Shown: positions 42,853 to 58,865, counted from the first letter of the stretch. The stretch is DNA of 64,000 bases from Flammula alnicola (GCA_015499995.1 JADNRV010000003.1:682001-746000); one strand, 5' to 3'. A program made the numbers and translations. The notes: generated by a model not told the origin, from the letters alone.

Positions 42853-45815
42853 ATGTCCAACAATACTTCGACAGAACAGTGCTTCAAGGTTGTTGCGGAG
42901 GCCTCTCCGCCTCTCTTCCAGAACGGGAAAATTGTTCTTCAGAGTGCGTTCTTTGTAAATCTTTTCAAGGTCATTTCACACAATAGTGAATATTCTATTC
43001 CTGCACAGCGTATCATGTAGGTTCAACTATAAGGAGCAGTTTACTGCTATATACTATATATTTATGGACAGATTGGCTGGATTATATCCGGATCATTGGC
43101 GCTTATGCAATAGTTACTTCCTTCTGGCTCATAAGAAAACATTTGCGATGTTATACCAATGTACGTCATTATTTTAACTCAAAGTCGTATACTTCTCTGA
43201 TTACAAAACGTAGAAACGGGAACAACGTTGTAAGTCTTAAGTGAAGAATCAGAGGAATATCACTGAACCAAGCTCCAGATATTGTTCGACTACTCTTTAT
43301 GGTTCCTCTATACGCATCGATCAGTTTCGCATCCTTTTTATTTTGGGTATTCTTCCAAGTCATCTCTCAGGACACGAAATCTGAAGAAACCTCCGTAGAA
43401 CCATTCTACCCCGATTATATTGATCCGGGATGCATACGAAGCGATAGTCCTCACAGCTTTCTTCTATCTTCTTCTTATGTATCTTTCGCACGACACAGAG
43501 GAGCAGAGGAGGATCTTCTCGAAAGTTGGGCTTTCGGTCGAAGCAGATGCAATTGCAATACAGAAAGGGCAGAAGGTTGCAAAGTGGGTATTCCATTGGG
43601 GTTCGTTAAATGGAAACCCAGGTATGTTTGTTAGGACAGCATTCCCTCATTCGTGCCCCCTGATTCTTCTTTTTAGGACGGACTCTATTTCCTACAATTA
43701 ATGAAATGGGGTGTTCTCCAGTATTGTGTTATCCGACCCACGTAAGCAATTCTCGTTCGAGGTCACCAGCCGTTGTAGTAAACTATCATTTAGGACAACT
43801 TTGGCGCCGTCATCTTAAATTATATTGGTCTGTATTGCGAGAGCTCTTGGGCCTTGGGATGGGGGCATATATATGTTCGTACTGTCATGCAATTCTCAAC
43901 CTCATGCATTAATTCTTTCCAATAGATCACCATCATTATGTCTGTATCGGTGACGATTGCGATGTACTGCTTGATTCAGCTTTATGTGCCGGTGGCTAAA
44001 GAGCTGGCTGTCCACAAGCCCTTGCTTAAGTTATTCTCTGTAAAGGCCGTCGGTGAGTTTTCTGACTGAATTGATCAAATTTGCCTTCTTGACGGGAGAA
44101 ATTATGTCTAGTTTTCCTTACCTTTTGGCAAGCAACGTTTTTGTCCCTGCTCAGTATGTTCGGGATTGTCAAAGATGTATGTTCTGTGTGACTTGTCTTG
44201 GAATGTTTCTAATATATCGCTATAGACGAAATACATGACAGCAGAGGATGTTAACAATGCAATTTCCGCTCTTCTTGAAACCTTTGAGATGATGTGCGTC
44301 TTTCTCACATTACTAACCCCATCTATGCTCATGTGAGGTTTAGGGTGTTTGCCTTTCTCCATATTCGTGCCTTTACCTACAAACCGTATTCAAAGCCCTC
44401 TAAAGGATTATATCCATCCCAGACTCCACAGTGGCGATCTCTTGGTCATGCAATGGATTTCCGTGAAACTTCCGAGAGATCTGGGTCGGGTGTATATATA
44501 TGTTCGACAAGATGCGGGGGAAAGAGCCGACACCTGATTTTGGGGTCATAAGAGAGGCGCACTATGAAGGCGCATTTGGGAGGCAGAGACTCCTGCGTGA
44601 CAGACCCCGGTCGCCTCGGCAGCAGGATCGCAAGATCAGGGCCAACGACTCGACTTTACCAACTGTTCATATCGAAGTTGACCGGGAAGTAGAAGTAGAA
44701 GTTAATGGGCAAAGGCAGTGGCTTCCATCGAAATGACTGACCGGCAAAGACTCGGGCATCCAGAGCGAGAGAAGAGCGAAGGGCTTCAGGAACAAATAGA
44801 GCGGGAGCTTGAGAGACTTGGATATCCAAAGCGTGCGTGACCATCTTTTTCTGCATGCGACCTTTAGTCAATATCTTTTCTTCCTAGCAGATAATCTTGA
44901 TAAGGAGACCACAAGCCAGATGTCGGCTTACAACCGGCTGGGCAACGTTCATGGTGGCGCAACATCTATAATCGTATATCTCAATCTGGCCACGAACCTG
45001 AAGAATCAGAGAAAGAGCCATTTACACAACCAGGATGTCACGTTTTCGCTCTCATCATCGTAACGGCTCTCAGTTGAAAGCCAACAGGCGCGATATCGAC
45101 GACCAACCCCTCAGGGTATACTCCACCCGTCCAAAGCTCACCCGTCAACTGTAGCATATCACGATTATGATGATGTCTTCGCTGAAGAAGACGATCGTCT
45201 GCCTCAATCCAACCGTAATGCTTCGCGGCTGGCAAATCAGCCACAGGACAAGGATCGGCCAATTCTACTTCCTACTTCTTCATTATATGCTAGCGCACGT
45301 ACGTCAAGATCACCGCACTCCGGTCAAACCCCTCAGCTGGTGTCATATAGCGGCCCTAATGGATCATACGGCCCGATGTCTTCTGTCAGATCCCCACCTA
45401 GTCAAGGAAACACATTCGCCTCTCCTATTTCCGGGACACAAATAGGGTCATCCAGTATGTCATCTAAAGACTTTCCGGCCCTACCATCGCCTGCGCCCCG
45501 TAGCAGCCGTCCGGCTCAACATGCTAGTCCATACGCATGGAGTCCGCCCCCGACACCTTCCAAAGGCCCCTCGGAGTCCAATATTCAGGAGATACCCCTC
45601 AGCACCGAAAGTCGAGTCATCGTCGTGAGCCGGCTACCACACCCCGCGACCAGCCAAATCGCCGCAGAGAGTCCAAATTATCTCCTCCTTCGAGGCTTAC
45701 CCGATATTCGGGGATGCCACTGGCCAATGTTGCGGATGAACGGTCCTATACGCCCGAAGTCAACTACGTCGGACAGCCAACGAACGAACACATTACCTTT
45801 CATAACCTTCAATGA
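42853..45815 (+). CDS. TMEM184/OST-alpha family seven-span membrane protein (DUF300)
   Basis: A polytopic membrane protein of the organic solute transporter alpha / TMEM184 family. It starts MSNNTSTEQCFKVVAEASPP. Spans include IGWIISGSLALMAIVTSFWL (after restoring one G at 43107), LLFMVPLYASISFASFLFW, YEAIVLTAFFYLLLMYL, VTIAMYCLIQLYVPV and AISALLETFEMMVFAFLHI. The EEQRRIFSKVG and TPQWRSLGHAMDFRET segments are typical. A long cytosolic tail follows the last span, with VHIEVDREVEVEV, coiled-coil-like EREKSEGLQEQIERELERLG, an acidic DYDDVFAEEDDRLPQ and Ser/Pro-rich stretches, ending EHITFHNLQ. The frame slips at several places, so exon ends in the tail are approximate. Family members act in membrane or vacuole homeostasis; the substrate here is unknown. 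Confidence 0.82.
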
Positions 45816-46302
45816 TTTTTGCTTTCATGCTTCCTTATCTTGTTTTCGGGTCCATCTGTTTTCACTTTGTACATTTTCTGGGACGATATTTTTGTCACGA
45901 CCTGCTACGATTTTTTATTACGACCTTCCATTAAGGAGGACGACGCACGCCACTTTACGACTCGACGACTTGATGAACCTATGTATGACTTACATACTAT
46001 TTACCTGTGCTTGGAGTTTTTGCTGAATAGAGCAACGAAACAATGTACTATTGCGAGGTTAACAAAGGACGAGGAACGAAAGGTTTGCTACAGGTATTGC
46101 TAAAAATCTACGATACTCAAAGTTACAAATACATATGCTACAGGGCTGCATGGTGGGATTCAAGAAACATCGCAGGAATGACCTGAGAATGGAATGACCT
46201 GGGCAATTCGGATGGATACAATAAGAAAGCTGCAATATAAGGTGTTGAATGTTGGGCGATAGCCACGAAAACAGTAAAGGAACAGAAAAACTGTTCATTA
46301 AA
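45816..46302. other. Convergent 3' intergenic region
   Basis: Between the ends of the OST-alpha-type gene and the halogenase. A 94-codon frame at 45819 reads hydrophobic but looks like a 3' UTR. Nothing else recognised. Confidence 0.4.
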
Positions 46303-48683
<2,381 letters not shown>

Positions 48684-48847
48684 CTAAGAACGGGATGTCG
48701 GCCGCGGATTCCGAGAATCCACTCTGTACATGCTTAAGCTTAAAACACACATATGCTCACAGACAGTTTCTGTCAACCCTAAACACCTCAATTTTATCCT
48801 GCCGGCGATGCTTGGCGCGCCACGGATCGACATTGTACCTGCTTAGT

Positions 48848-49063
48848 ATGAACCCCGAAATACCCTACCATGCATCGTGGCGTCGTCGTGCAACGTGGGA
48901 GCAATCATTGTCTCCATTTTTCGTGAGCACCACAGCCTTCAGAAGCCATCTCGATCCCGTATCAGCAAAGGTAAAGTTTGCGGTTTTTATTTCCATGCTT
49001 GACTTACATTTTTCGCACTCTCAGGAGCCCCAGGTTATAGGTAATATTCCGCGGATGATGTAA
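48848..49063 (+). CDS. Possible small protein, 53 residues, unknown
   Basis: Two exons, 48848-48970 and 49025-49063, join in phase 0 across a canonical GTAAAG...TCTCAG intron. They give a 53-residue protein starting MNPEIPYHASWRRRATWEQS and ending VIGNIPRMM. It has no membrane span and several Arg and Trp residues. The frame stays open upstream to 48695, so the true start could be earlier. It is not recognised. It begins 313 bases from the halogenase start and is transcribed away from it. Support is only splice consistency, so confidence is low. Confidence 0.35.
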   Translation: MNPEIPYHASWRRRATWEQSLSPFFVSTTAFRSHLDPVSAKVKFAVFISMLDLHFSHSQEPQVIGNIPRMM

Positions 49064-49528
49064 CGGAAAGCGAAAAATGTGGCCACCATAATCCAAAAGC
49101 CCGAGGTCATGGCTTCAAGGAAACAAAGATTTTGGGGTGACACGTTTGCTTTACCGCCGTTACGATTTCAAGTTGCGCTCAGGCTGGAGCCAAGCTGGAG
49201 CAACGCTGGAGCTGATATTGCGTAAAATGAGCTTCGAAGTCATGTACACTGGGAAGACTGGAATAGAGAAGAGAGGGCCTTCCGATGTCACTCAGCTCGA
49301 GACTCTGTGGCACTGAGTCGAGATGCACGAGAAGTTTGCGAGAAGTTCAGTTGGTCAAGCGAATTAGCGCATAAACGTGACGTTACTCGGTCACGACCGT
49401 TATTCGACGCGTTCGTGACAGTGGCGCCATAAACTAATTCCATCAACATTGTTGAACTCGGCTCACCGTCCAGTGTCGAGCTATACCGCCGCGTATGGAG
49501 GATTTCGCTATTCAATAGCCCGCAATAT

Positions 49529-50517
49529 ATGGACATCCTTCAAGATCTGAAAACCGAGCTACATAAATATGATTTCGAGGCCGACCCTCAAGGAATTCAG
49601 GCGGACAAAATCCTTAGTGAGTTCCGAGTCCATCATACATTCACTCTTGCAGCACATCCTGAGCACATCTAACACCAATTTTCTCAAGATATTCTGGATA
49701 CTGCTCTTGACCGTGACGGAGAGCGCCTTCAGGATCGGAAGCCTCCCCTAGATGTCGTCGTCTATGCCTTGAAAAGCATCCTGTTCCCATCATTCCTCCC
49801 CGAGCTCATGTCAGAGTTTATTCACCTGTTCACTATGGTTGAATTCTATCGACTTCATGCTACAGAAAAAGCTTCAACATTGCTTACATGGCATACTTTT
49901 TACGCAGACGACGCGACACCGAAAGTGCACTTGACGAAGGACGAAGAGGAGTACTGCTCCAATCTGGTTGAAACCCAAGAGGAGATACGGAATATGTTCA
50001 TAGATATTATAGCCGAATGCTGCTTGACTGTGAGTAATTTGAAACATTCCTGTTGTTTACCTATTTCATGTGCACGACTTGCAGGATCTGGCAAGGCTCT
50101 GGCTAGCCAATTCCAACACAAAGTTCTGGATTCGCTGGAATGAATATTTCTCCATTTTCAAAAGAGTAAAGCGCGAAAAGCTATCTCATAGTTTCCACTA
50201 CAATATGTCACCTGAGGAAATTTCCACTCTACACGGATCCGTCAACGAGTTCAGCAATTTCATGGAAGCCACAGTTCGCTGGGCAGGGGACCAGGCAACC
50301 AGAGGGTAAGCACGTCTGCATACTTAAGTCTCATTGTTATTCCTTACTGGGTCGACAGTCAATCGATACAGGCATGTTTGAATCGAAGCCCTTCCGTGAT
50401 CAATTTCCAGACCCTGGCATGTCACCCAAGGTTTTGCATTTGATTGAATATCACCTGAACTACGTACAAGAAGCAGTTCAGAGGCTGGAAGCTGTAGTTG
50501 AGCAGCTAAAGGATTAG
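49529..50517 (+). CDS. Hypothetical helical protein
   Basis: Not recognised. The first exon reads MDILQDLKTELHKYDFEADP, ending near a GTGAGT donor at 49619. A second block with DILDTALDRDGERLQDRKPP, LDVVVYALKSILFPSFLPEL and HLTKDEEEYCSNLVETQEEI is followed by an intron near 50030-50084. The third block has LWLANSNTKFWIRWNEYFSI and FHYNMSPEEISTLHGSVNEF. The last exon, after an intron near 50309-50371, ends NYVQEAVQRLEAVVEQLKD, coiled-coil-like. Composition is soluble and mostly helical, with no signal peptide or membrane span. The junction at 49655 needs a one-base correction, or the first exon is wrong. It converges on PDAT with 126 bases between stops. Confidence 0.6.
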
Positions 50518-50643
50518 TCTTCCTTGATATATCGATAGTGATGAAGGGATACTTGGGTGTTCGCGTAAAGGTCTATAAGCCTCTTTACATAGATGGCGCT
50601 GTCTACATATATAAATTGCGTCGTGTAAATAATTAGTTTGTAA

Positions 50644-53600
50644 TTAGTCCCATTTTATCTGCCGAGCGTATTCCTGGATATTAGAAACAAAGCTGTCTTG
50701 GAGCTCATGTCCAACTCCAGTTGCGACTTTCAAGATAATCTCGTTCAGCCCAGTGGATCCTAAAATGTCGACGTGGTCACTAGTGTTGGCTCCTCCGCGG
50801 GGAATGGTCGACACAGGGAGATGTGGCAACTGAAAACCCAATTAGGTACAGGACTCAATCGGAGAAGGGCGTCGCACTCACCTCAACAGTTGTAACCTTG
50901 ATTCCGGCGGGGTTCCACCGTTTTCGTTTCCACCTTCAACACACATGGCTCCTAAACTTAGCAGGCTGACGGTGCCATCACCTTCTCCCATTCTGACACC
51001 ATTTTTAATCTGTTTGGATATAGATGTGAGTCCAAGAATGGAATACGAACCGAAAACTTACTTTGGGCCAGATGGACTCGTTTGTATAAGCCGCATCTAT
51101 AAAACTATTTCGTGACACAGGGATGTCCAGAGGCGGACGTTTATTGAGAAGGCATTCATGCCTTCAGGGTCGTCACACTCGCTATTGTCAACATTTGGAG
51201 AGGTTCCGTCTTGAACGTATCCGTCCCGCGCATACCTGGACAATCGAAGATCAGAGCGGGTATTCCAATTATAACATAGTGTCAGTACAAATAGGAGCGC
51301 TGAAAAAAGGTGAAGTCAGAAGGCAGAAGATGAGATATTAAAATTTCACGCGCTTCAGTTTCCTTCCCATGGCCGTAACACAGTATATCTTCATCGATGG
51401 CGCATAAGGCAGTCTTTAGATAATAAAGTGAGGAAAAATACCGAAGTCTTTCAAAGTGATAACGTACCTCACTTCCAGGGGGTTCGACCATTTCCTATGG
51501 TCTTCGTCATTTCTCTTTAGCTGTCCTTCGTCGCGTTCGATGCCGTAAGAATAATTCGACTCGAGCATTTTCTAAGGCTTTGAGGTCAATTATATCGCTC
51601 AAAGGTTAAACGGCGCATCAGATTACCTGGAACGTGATTGGCGTATGCTCCAGGATCCAGTTGGAAGAGTCCGCGCAGTCATATTTCGTGCACTTCCGAC
51701 ATCCAACTGGTCTGCAGACGCCCTGAAGGCAATGAGTTCTCCATGACTGTGGGTAGAGTCAGGTGGTCATCGGGGGCATGAGTTTCGTTGCCCCAGACGT
51801 CATTACCGCCCTATTCGTATCCTTCAGCGAAATTGGTGCCAATTACGAGGTATTTTCACTTGCTTTGATCCACATGCTAGCGCTGCCCGCCCAGCTACGG
51901 AACAACGTTTGCCGTTCTTTGCGAGAGAAGAAGCGCTCCAGAACTAATGGCGTGGATGAGCCTAGAGGGAAACAAATAGGCGTTGACATTGACATTGACT
52001 GACCATAAGCACCGGCAGGGTTCATTTGGACGGTGTCTTTCATTTCACCAGATAGGAAGGCGGCCATGGCTTTGGCCTATTGCTTCTTAACACTCTTGCC
52101 GCACCAAGACGAAGGAGGTCACTCACAACACCCTGAATGGATAGATAGAGAGAGATCAAAGAATGTCATGAAGATGAGTGCCACTAAAAGCTAACCAGGT
52201 GAGTCCCTGAAATGGAGATATATCCCTCGATGTGGTTCTATCACGGTTTTACAACGAGACTCTAGGCAAATTATCAGTGACATTATCTCACCTCGACCCA
52301 GTCAGAGCCTCCATTTCCATGAAGGGGGGATTCAACCCATTTGAAACTAGAAAGATTGTAAGAATATCCGGCGCATATATAAATAAGAATTCTCACAAAT
52401 ACTGCAGATAGAATTGTTGGCGAGATTGACCGACATGACGAGGAAGAGCAGCGTACCAAGAGAACCTTGAAGAAGAATTTGGGGAATTAGCGCCAATCAC
52501 CCATAAAGCAATACCTCAACTTACGGAACATCCCATAGAATGTGCGGCGACAACTACCTTCTTCTTCTGTCGCTTACTGAACAAATACATATCAGTGCCA
52601 GACAAGTCAAGAGACAATGAATTAATGCTAACCTCAAACCTTCAATAGTACTCTTCAGTTTCGAATAATATCCATCGCGTTCCTCCAGATTATAGAAAGA
52701 TAGTCTCCAGTCGTAAGGGGCAAGATAAAGATTGTTAGTATCATAGTTTACGACAGCTAGGTTCTCCACGATTTTCGACCTAAAGTGCCCAACGAATCGG
52801 TTATTGGTCAGAGATATTCGCCACGAAGACAAGATCTTTACCATATCCAATATCCCTGTATTAGCGAACTCGCGGCGTCGATGCCTTCAGCAGCGCGTAT
52901 CTTACCGTCGGGCGGGTCCAGACCGGTGACAGGGTCGAGCATCATTGCCGATATCCACTTTTCCTTGTTGAACGTAACTTGAGATAGCATGTTAAAGCCA
53001 CCCCACAATTCTCGCGAAAGAAAGGTCGATATTCAGGAGCTGTTGACCATGACTCTAGACTCTAGACACAAGAACATGAGAAGTGAGAGGGGTTTTGCAG
53101 CAGATAAGCATCAGATACGCACTGTAGATATGATACCTGGTATTAAAACCAAGGGGTGTTCTGCGGTAAGTCCACGCGCCTTCATAGCTTCCCCAACCTG
53201 AAATTCTCGTCCGTCATTATTGAACTTCCAGAGTTCAGGAATAGTATTCCGCAGACGCGTCCATTCAACTTCCACTCGCGATAGATCGAATTCGGGTAAT
53301 TGAGGTAGATTGATATCATATTGGTTAGCAAGAGTCGCGACGTGAAGTTGAAGGTCCTGAATGTCCTGAGGCTCAACGAAGGCAAGTCCAAGAAGTACGC
53401 CGCCTGTGCTCCCGATGCATCTGAGATCATCGTATACTATTACGAATTGTTCATTAACTCACAAATAATTCCGAACGGAAAGAGGAATCGGCCACTCAGA
53501 AACCAAGACCGCTAAATGATACAGTTCAGATAAATATGAAAAGCGTACCAATGATGAAGCAGGGACACACGGGTTTTGACGTTTTCTTCAACACCTCTAC

Positions 53601-53714
53601 TTCGGTTTTCAACTTTCCTTTGAAACGTTTGGAGAGTCCGAGAGGATTCCGAGTCGTTTACATGCGATGCGGCGTTGGAATGGCTAGACTCCTGGTTCTT
53701 TTTGACAGAACCAT
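50644..53714 (-). CDS. LRO1: Phospholipid:diacylglycerol acyltransferase (Lro1-like)
   Basis: Transfers an acyl chain from a phospholipid to diacylglycerol, making triacylglycerol at the ER. From 53714, with one A restored near 53702, it reads MVLSKKNQESSHSNAA, a basic cytosolic stretch, then one signal-anchor (LSGRFLFPFGIIC). The lumenal lipase-like domain includes HPLVLIPGI, NLYLAPYDWRLSFYNLEERD, VVVAAHSMG with the nucleophile Ser, FFFKWVESP, HIEGYISISGTHLGVAKAMA and FLSGEMKD. Near the end it has VRMGEGDGTVSLLSLGAMC (Asp region) and GGANTSDHVDILGS (His region), ending EYARQIKWD. Around a dozen short introns. The start codon is only 56 bases from that of the divergent P4-ATPase. Confidence 0.92.
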
Positions 53715-53770
53715 GGTTGACTGAACGAACAAAGACGAGCCTTCAAATTTCAAGCTGCAAGATTGAGGGA

Positions 53771-56700
53771 ATGTCTAAATATACAGAAAGCAGCAACGCC
53801 GGATCACTGGTGATTCAGGGTATGTTTGGTTTTGTTTGTCAAAAGCCTCGTCGACTTCGTTGCAATCGCTGCGCAAGTTAGGAAGGCACTGCAACACCGA
53901 CTGAAACGTCAAGAATTCGTTAGGGAACGGTTTAGCTACGCTCCGTCGACAATGAGCGACGACTTCTTACGGCTAGTATCCCAAGCGAATCCAGCTACAA
54001 GACAGTATCACCAGCTAACAATGGCTACCCACCATCTGCTACGGCAGGCCCGTATACCGACCGGTCACCTCAACAACTTATGGACCCCTTCTTTGATGAT
54101 GAAGATGAGAATGTACCCGACTCAGCTTTTGGACGACCGGCACCTATGCAATCCCAAGAAAGTGGCTTACCTTTGGCTCGTTCTGCTGCTCCTCCGGCAG
54201 GCGTAGGCCCCTCGAGTTCTTCGAACGGCCTTCCGCAAGGCTGGAATTTCGACGATGACGACTTCCAGCCTTCCAATAGTCAAAAGTTTCCGGGTCCATC
54301 CAGCTCTCCTAGGCAAAAAATTTCGAGTAAAGTATCTCGATTCAAGTCGCGACAATGGAAATGGCCATGGGAGAAGGAGAAGGAGCTGACTGGGGAGAGA
54401 GTAATAGCGCTCAATAATAGCGTGGCCAACGCGGAATTTTGTTCAAATTTTGTCTCGACCAGCAAATACAACCTAGTGACATTTCTGCCCAAGTTCTTAT
54501 ATGGTGCGTGTTCTGTTGGAACTGATTTATCGTTTCTCAAATGCTGATAATTCTAAAAGAACAATTCTCTAAATACGCGAATCTGTTCTTCCTATTTACG
54601 GCTTGCATACAACAGATTCCTGGTGTTTCTCCCACCGAACCATACACCACAATTGTACCGTTAGCCGTAGTTTTGATGGCTTCGGCATTCAAAGAAACCC
54701 AGGAAGATTTGGTACGTGGTTCTTCCAGTTCCCTTTTTCGTGTTCTCATATTCTAATGAAGAAACGACATCAATCCGACACCGAACTAAATGCGCGGAAA
54801 GCGAAAGTTCTTACCGCACAGTCTACCTTCATCGAAAAGAAGTGGAAAGATATTCAAGTCGGAGACGTCGTACGGCTCGAGAATAATGACTTCATCCCGG
54901 CCGACATGTTACTCATGACCTCTAGTGAACCCGAGGGTCTTTGTTACATTGAAACCTCCAACCTTGACGGGTAACCTAATTTTGTCACTATCATCACACA
55001 GAAACTTATCTTGCGATAGGGAAACCAATCTCAAAATCAAGCAAGCTTCTACACATACCGCCCCGCTTACGAACCCCTCACTTATCAATTCACTTCATGG
55101 ATCCTTACGCTCAGAGCAACCCAACAATTCGTTGTACACATACGAAGGAACACTAGACCTCATATCGGACGGTGGTGTGCCGAGGCAAGTGCCTTTAGGA
55201 CCCGATCAAGTTCTGTTGCGCGGAGCTCAATTGCGAAACACACAATGGGTTTACGGTCTCACTGTCTTTACGGGACACGAGACGAAGTTGATGCGGAACG
55301 CAACGTGAGTACTTTCATTACCTCTTTCTATATCATTCTTATTTACCAAAATTTGACAGAGCGGCGCCTGTCAAACGAACTGCCGTGGAAAGGCAGGTGA
55401 ACGCACATATTGTGTTTCTTTTCATCCTGCTTCTTGCCCTTTCTCTTGGTTCAACTGTCGGAAGCAGTATCAGGAGTTGGTTCTTTTCGAGCGCTCAATG
55501 GTACCTCTTCGAGACAGCATCACTTACAGGCCGAGGTAAGTATCGTGTCCTGCCGTTGCTAATTCGTGCTCAATATCTTCCTTCCACAGCCAAAGGTTTT
55601 ATTGAAGGTATTTCTTTCCAAACATCGTCGGGGCTCCACTAATTAACCCCCGTAGATATTTTGACATTCATCATCCTTTACAACAATCTCATTCCCATAT
55701 CTTTAATTGTCACAATGGAAGTCGTCAAATTTCAACAAGCTCAACTGATTAACTCTGACCTCGACATGTATTATGCAAAAACTGATACACCAGCACTTTG
55801 CCGTACGTCCTCGCTGGTCGAGGAGTTGGGGCAGATAGAATATGTGTTCAGCGACAAGACCGGGACTCTAACATGCAATGAAATGGAGTTCCGGTGTTGT
55901 AGCATAGCTGGCACTGCCTACGCGGACGTTGTCGATGAGACAAAACGGGATGGGGAGGAGGGTCAAGGAGGATGGAAAACATTCGCCGAAATGCGAGACT
56001 TTCTCAACGTAACCAGTGACCCTTTTGCGGACGAGCCATCATCGTCGTCAACTACTCTTCTTATCGGTGACCGGGAAAAAGAAGTTATCAGAGAATTCCT
56101 TACTCTGTTGGCTGTCTGCCACACTGTCATTCCTGAGGTCCAAGATGGGAAGATGGTCTATCAAGCATCTAGTCCCGACGAGGCAGCGTTGGTAGCAGGT
56201 GCTGAGCTACTAGGCTATCAGTTCCACGTACGTTTTAATCATTTCACATGCACCTTACATTCACAATTCTTTTTCAGACTCGGAAACCCAAATCAGTGTT
56301 TGTCAATATTCAAGGCCAGTCACAAGAGTTTGAGATCTTGAAAGTCTGTGAATTCAACTCGACGCGCAAACGAATGTCTACGGTCGTCAGATGCCCAGAT
56401 GGATCGATCAAGCTTTATACCAAGGGTGCTGACACTGTCATCTTGGAACGCTTGAGCAAGAACCAGCCATTTACAGAGACCACTCTCGCTCATCTCGAGG
56501 TTTGTTTCCTGCTTACTTATTAACTCGCCTCTTTGTTCTTACGTCGAAAATATGCAGGACTATGCAACAGACGGCTTGCGCACTCTCTGTATAGCCTACC
56601 GTGATATTCCCGAACAGGAATATCAACAGTGGGCTGACATTTATAATCAAGCCGCTGCAACTATCAATGGACGAGGAGAAGCATTGGATCAAGCCGCTGA

Positions 56701-58865
56701 GTTGATTGAGAAAGATCTTTTCTTGTTGGGTGCCACTGCGATTGAGGATAAACTGCAAGACGGCGTGCCCGATACAATTCACACGTTGCAAATGGCTGGT
56801 ATTAAGGTGAGATTCACCGACTTGACTTTTGGCGCATCCTAATCTCAAATGTGAAGGTGTGGGTTCTCACGGGCGATAGGCAAGAGACGGCCATCAACAT
56901 CGGAATGTCGTGTCGCCTAATATCGGAATCCATGAATTTGGTGAGCACAGCTGACTATGATGACTGTACCTCTATTTATCATTATGCCAAGGTTATTGTG
57001 AACGAGGAGAATGCTCAGGATACCCAAGAATTTCTGACAAAACGCTTATCCGCCATCAAAAACCAGCGCAGCACTGGAGAGCTCGAAGACCTCGCGCTTA
57101 TAATTGGTAACCATCATTTGCGTCTCCGCTTTCCTCCTTTCATTAATAATTCTGCAGATGGAAAGAGTCTTGGTTTCGCCCTCCAAAAAGATATTTCTAA
57201 GACATTTTTGGAGTTAGCCATCATGTGCAAGGCTGTGATTTGTTGTCAGTCCCTCTCATCAGCCTCGTTAGTGAAGTATCCATCTTAATTTTGCCCTTCA
57301 GGTCGGGTGTCTCCGTTGCAAAAAGCCCTGGTTGTCAAGTTGGTGAAGAAGAACCAAAAGGCCATCCTTCTCGCTATTGGTGACGGTGCCAACGATGTCA
57401 GTATGATTCAAGCAGCACACGTTGGTGTGGGTATATCGGGAGTCGAGGTGGGTTCTGTGGCGCTAGTTGTTAACCGTTTTCTAACAAGATGATAGGGTCT
57501 CCAAGCCGCTCGATCCGCCGATGTTGCTATCTCTCAATTCCGTTATCTCAAGAAACTCCTGCTCGTTCATGGCGCCTGGAGTTACAGACGGCTTTCTAAG
57601 CTTATTTTATGTAAGAAACATTCTGTGGTCGTCCAAAACATGTTCTGAGATTTCGCTACAGATTCCTTCTACAAGAATATTGTGCTATATATGACACAGT
57701 TCTGGGTATGCGTTAGGTTGTACACTTTCAACCTGCCTAAACTAATGTCACTCTTATTCACAGTATTCTTTCTTCAATAATTTCTCCGGACAAATTGCCT
57801 ACGAATCATGGACTCTCACTCTTTATAATGTTGTCTTCACCGTTCTTCCTCCTTTCGTCATTGGCATTTTCGATCAGTTTGTTTCGGCAAGATTTTTGGA
57901 CCGATATCCCCAACTCTATATCCTTGGCCAGAAGAACGAGTTTTTCACAAAGACGTCATTCTGGCTTTGGGTTGGCAACGCGTTGTATCACAGTGTCGTA
58001 AGTTTTAATGACATATTTCATATAAACGCTCGCGATGCTCAACCATTGATCCAGCTCTTGTATGGTTTCTCAGTCATCCTTTTCTGGGGTGACCTCAAGT
58101 TAGCTAATGGCTTGGACTCTGGCCATTGGATCTGGGGAACTACACTCTACCTTGCTGTACTTTTGACGGTGTTGGGAAAGGCTGCGCTAATTTCCGAGTA
58201 AGCACCAACCATATCTTGCTTTTTCCAGCTGCTTACTCTTCGCCCAGCCTCTGGACCAAGTACACTGTTGCTGGTATGCTCCCTCGTCATTCTCTGAGCT
58301 TCTTAGACTAACTCCAATCCTTGCTTCCAGCGATACCTGGGTCTTTCGTCTTCACCATGTTGTTCCTTCCTCTTTACGCTGTTGTTGCCCCTGCTATCGG
58401 ATTTTCGACTGAATATCAGGGCATTGTTCCTCGTCTATGGACAAACAGCGTTCTATATTTTGCTCTTCTTTTCATCCCTCTATTCTGCCTCGTTCGCGAC
58501 TTTGCATGGAAATAGTAAGTTGTTTGCGCTGCTGACAGTTGGAGCAAGGACTGATCCCCATCGCCTTTAGTTATCGACGGACATACACGCCATCTTCTTA
58601 TCATATCGTCCAGGAACTACAAAAATACAATATTCCCGATTATAGACCACGGCAAGAACAGTGCGTACTCCTGTTATCTGTGTTTGCGGGTGCTAAGTAT
58701 ATGCATAGGTTCCAGAAAGCCATCAAGAAAGTTCGTGCTACCCAGCGCATGCGGAGGAATCGTGGTTTCGCTTTCAGTCAAACAGAAAATGGTAAACAGG
58801 ACCAAGCCAAACTTATCCGAGCATACGACACATCAAAAGCGAGCGCCCGCCCATCTGGATACTAG
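53771..58865 (+). CDS. P4-ATPase, phospholipid flippase (Drs2-like)
   Basis: Flips aminophospholipids to the cytosolic leaflet of Golgi or plasma membranes. The proposed start at 53771 reads [16 protein letters not shown]; the next exon boundaries up to 54080 are unclear, and a one-base slip near 53980 seems likely. From [14 protein letters not shown] onward it is clear: [70 protein letters not shown], the phosphorylation motif [44 protein letters not shown] and [20 protein letters not shown]. The C-terminal spans contain [12 protein letters not shown] and [15 protein letters not shown]. It ends [10 protein letters not shown]. The DGET and PISL motifs are those of P4-ATPases, and general layout favours Drs2 over Neo1 types. 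Confidence 0.93.
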
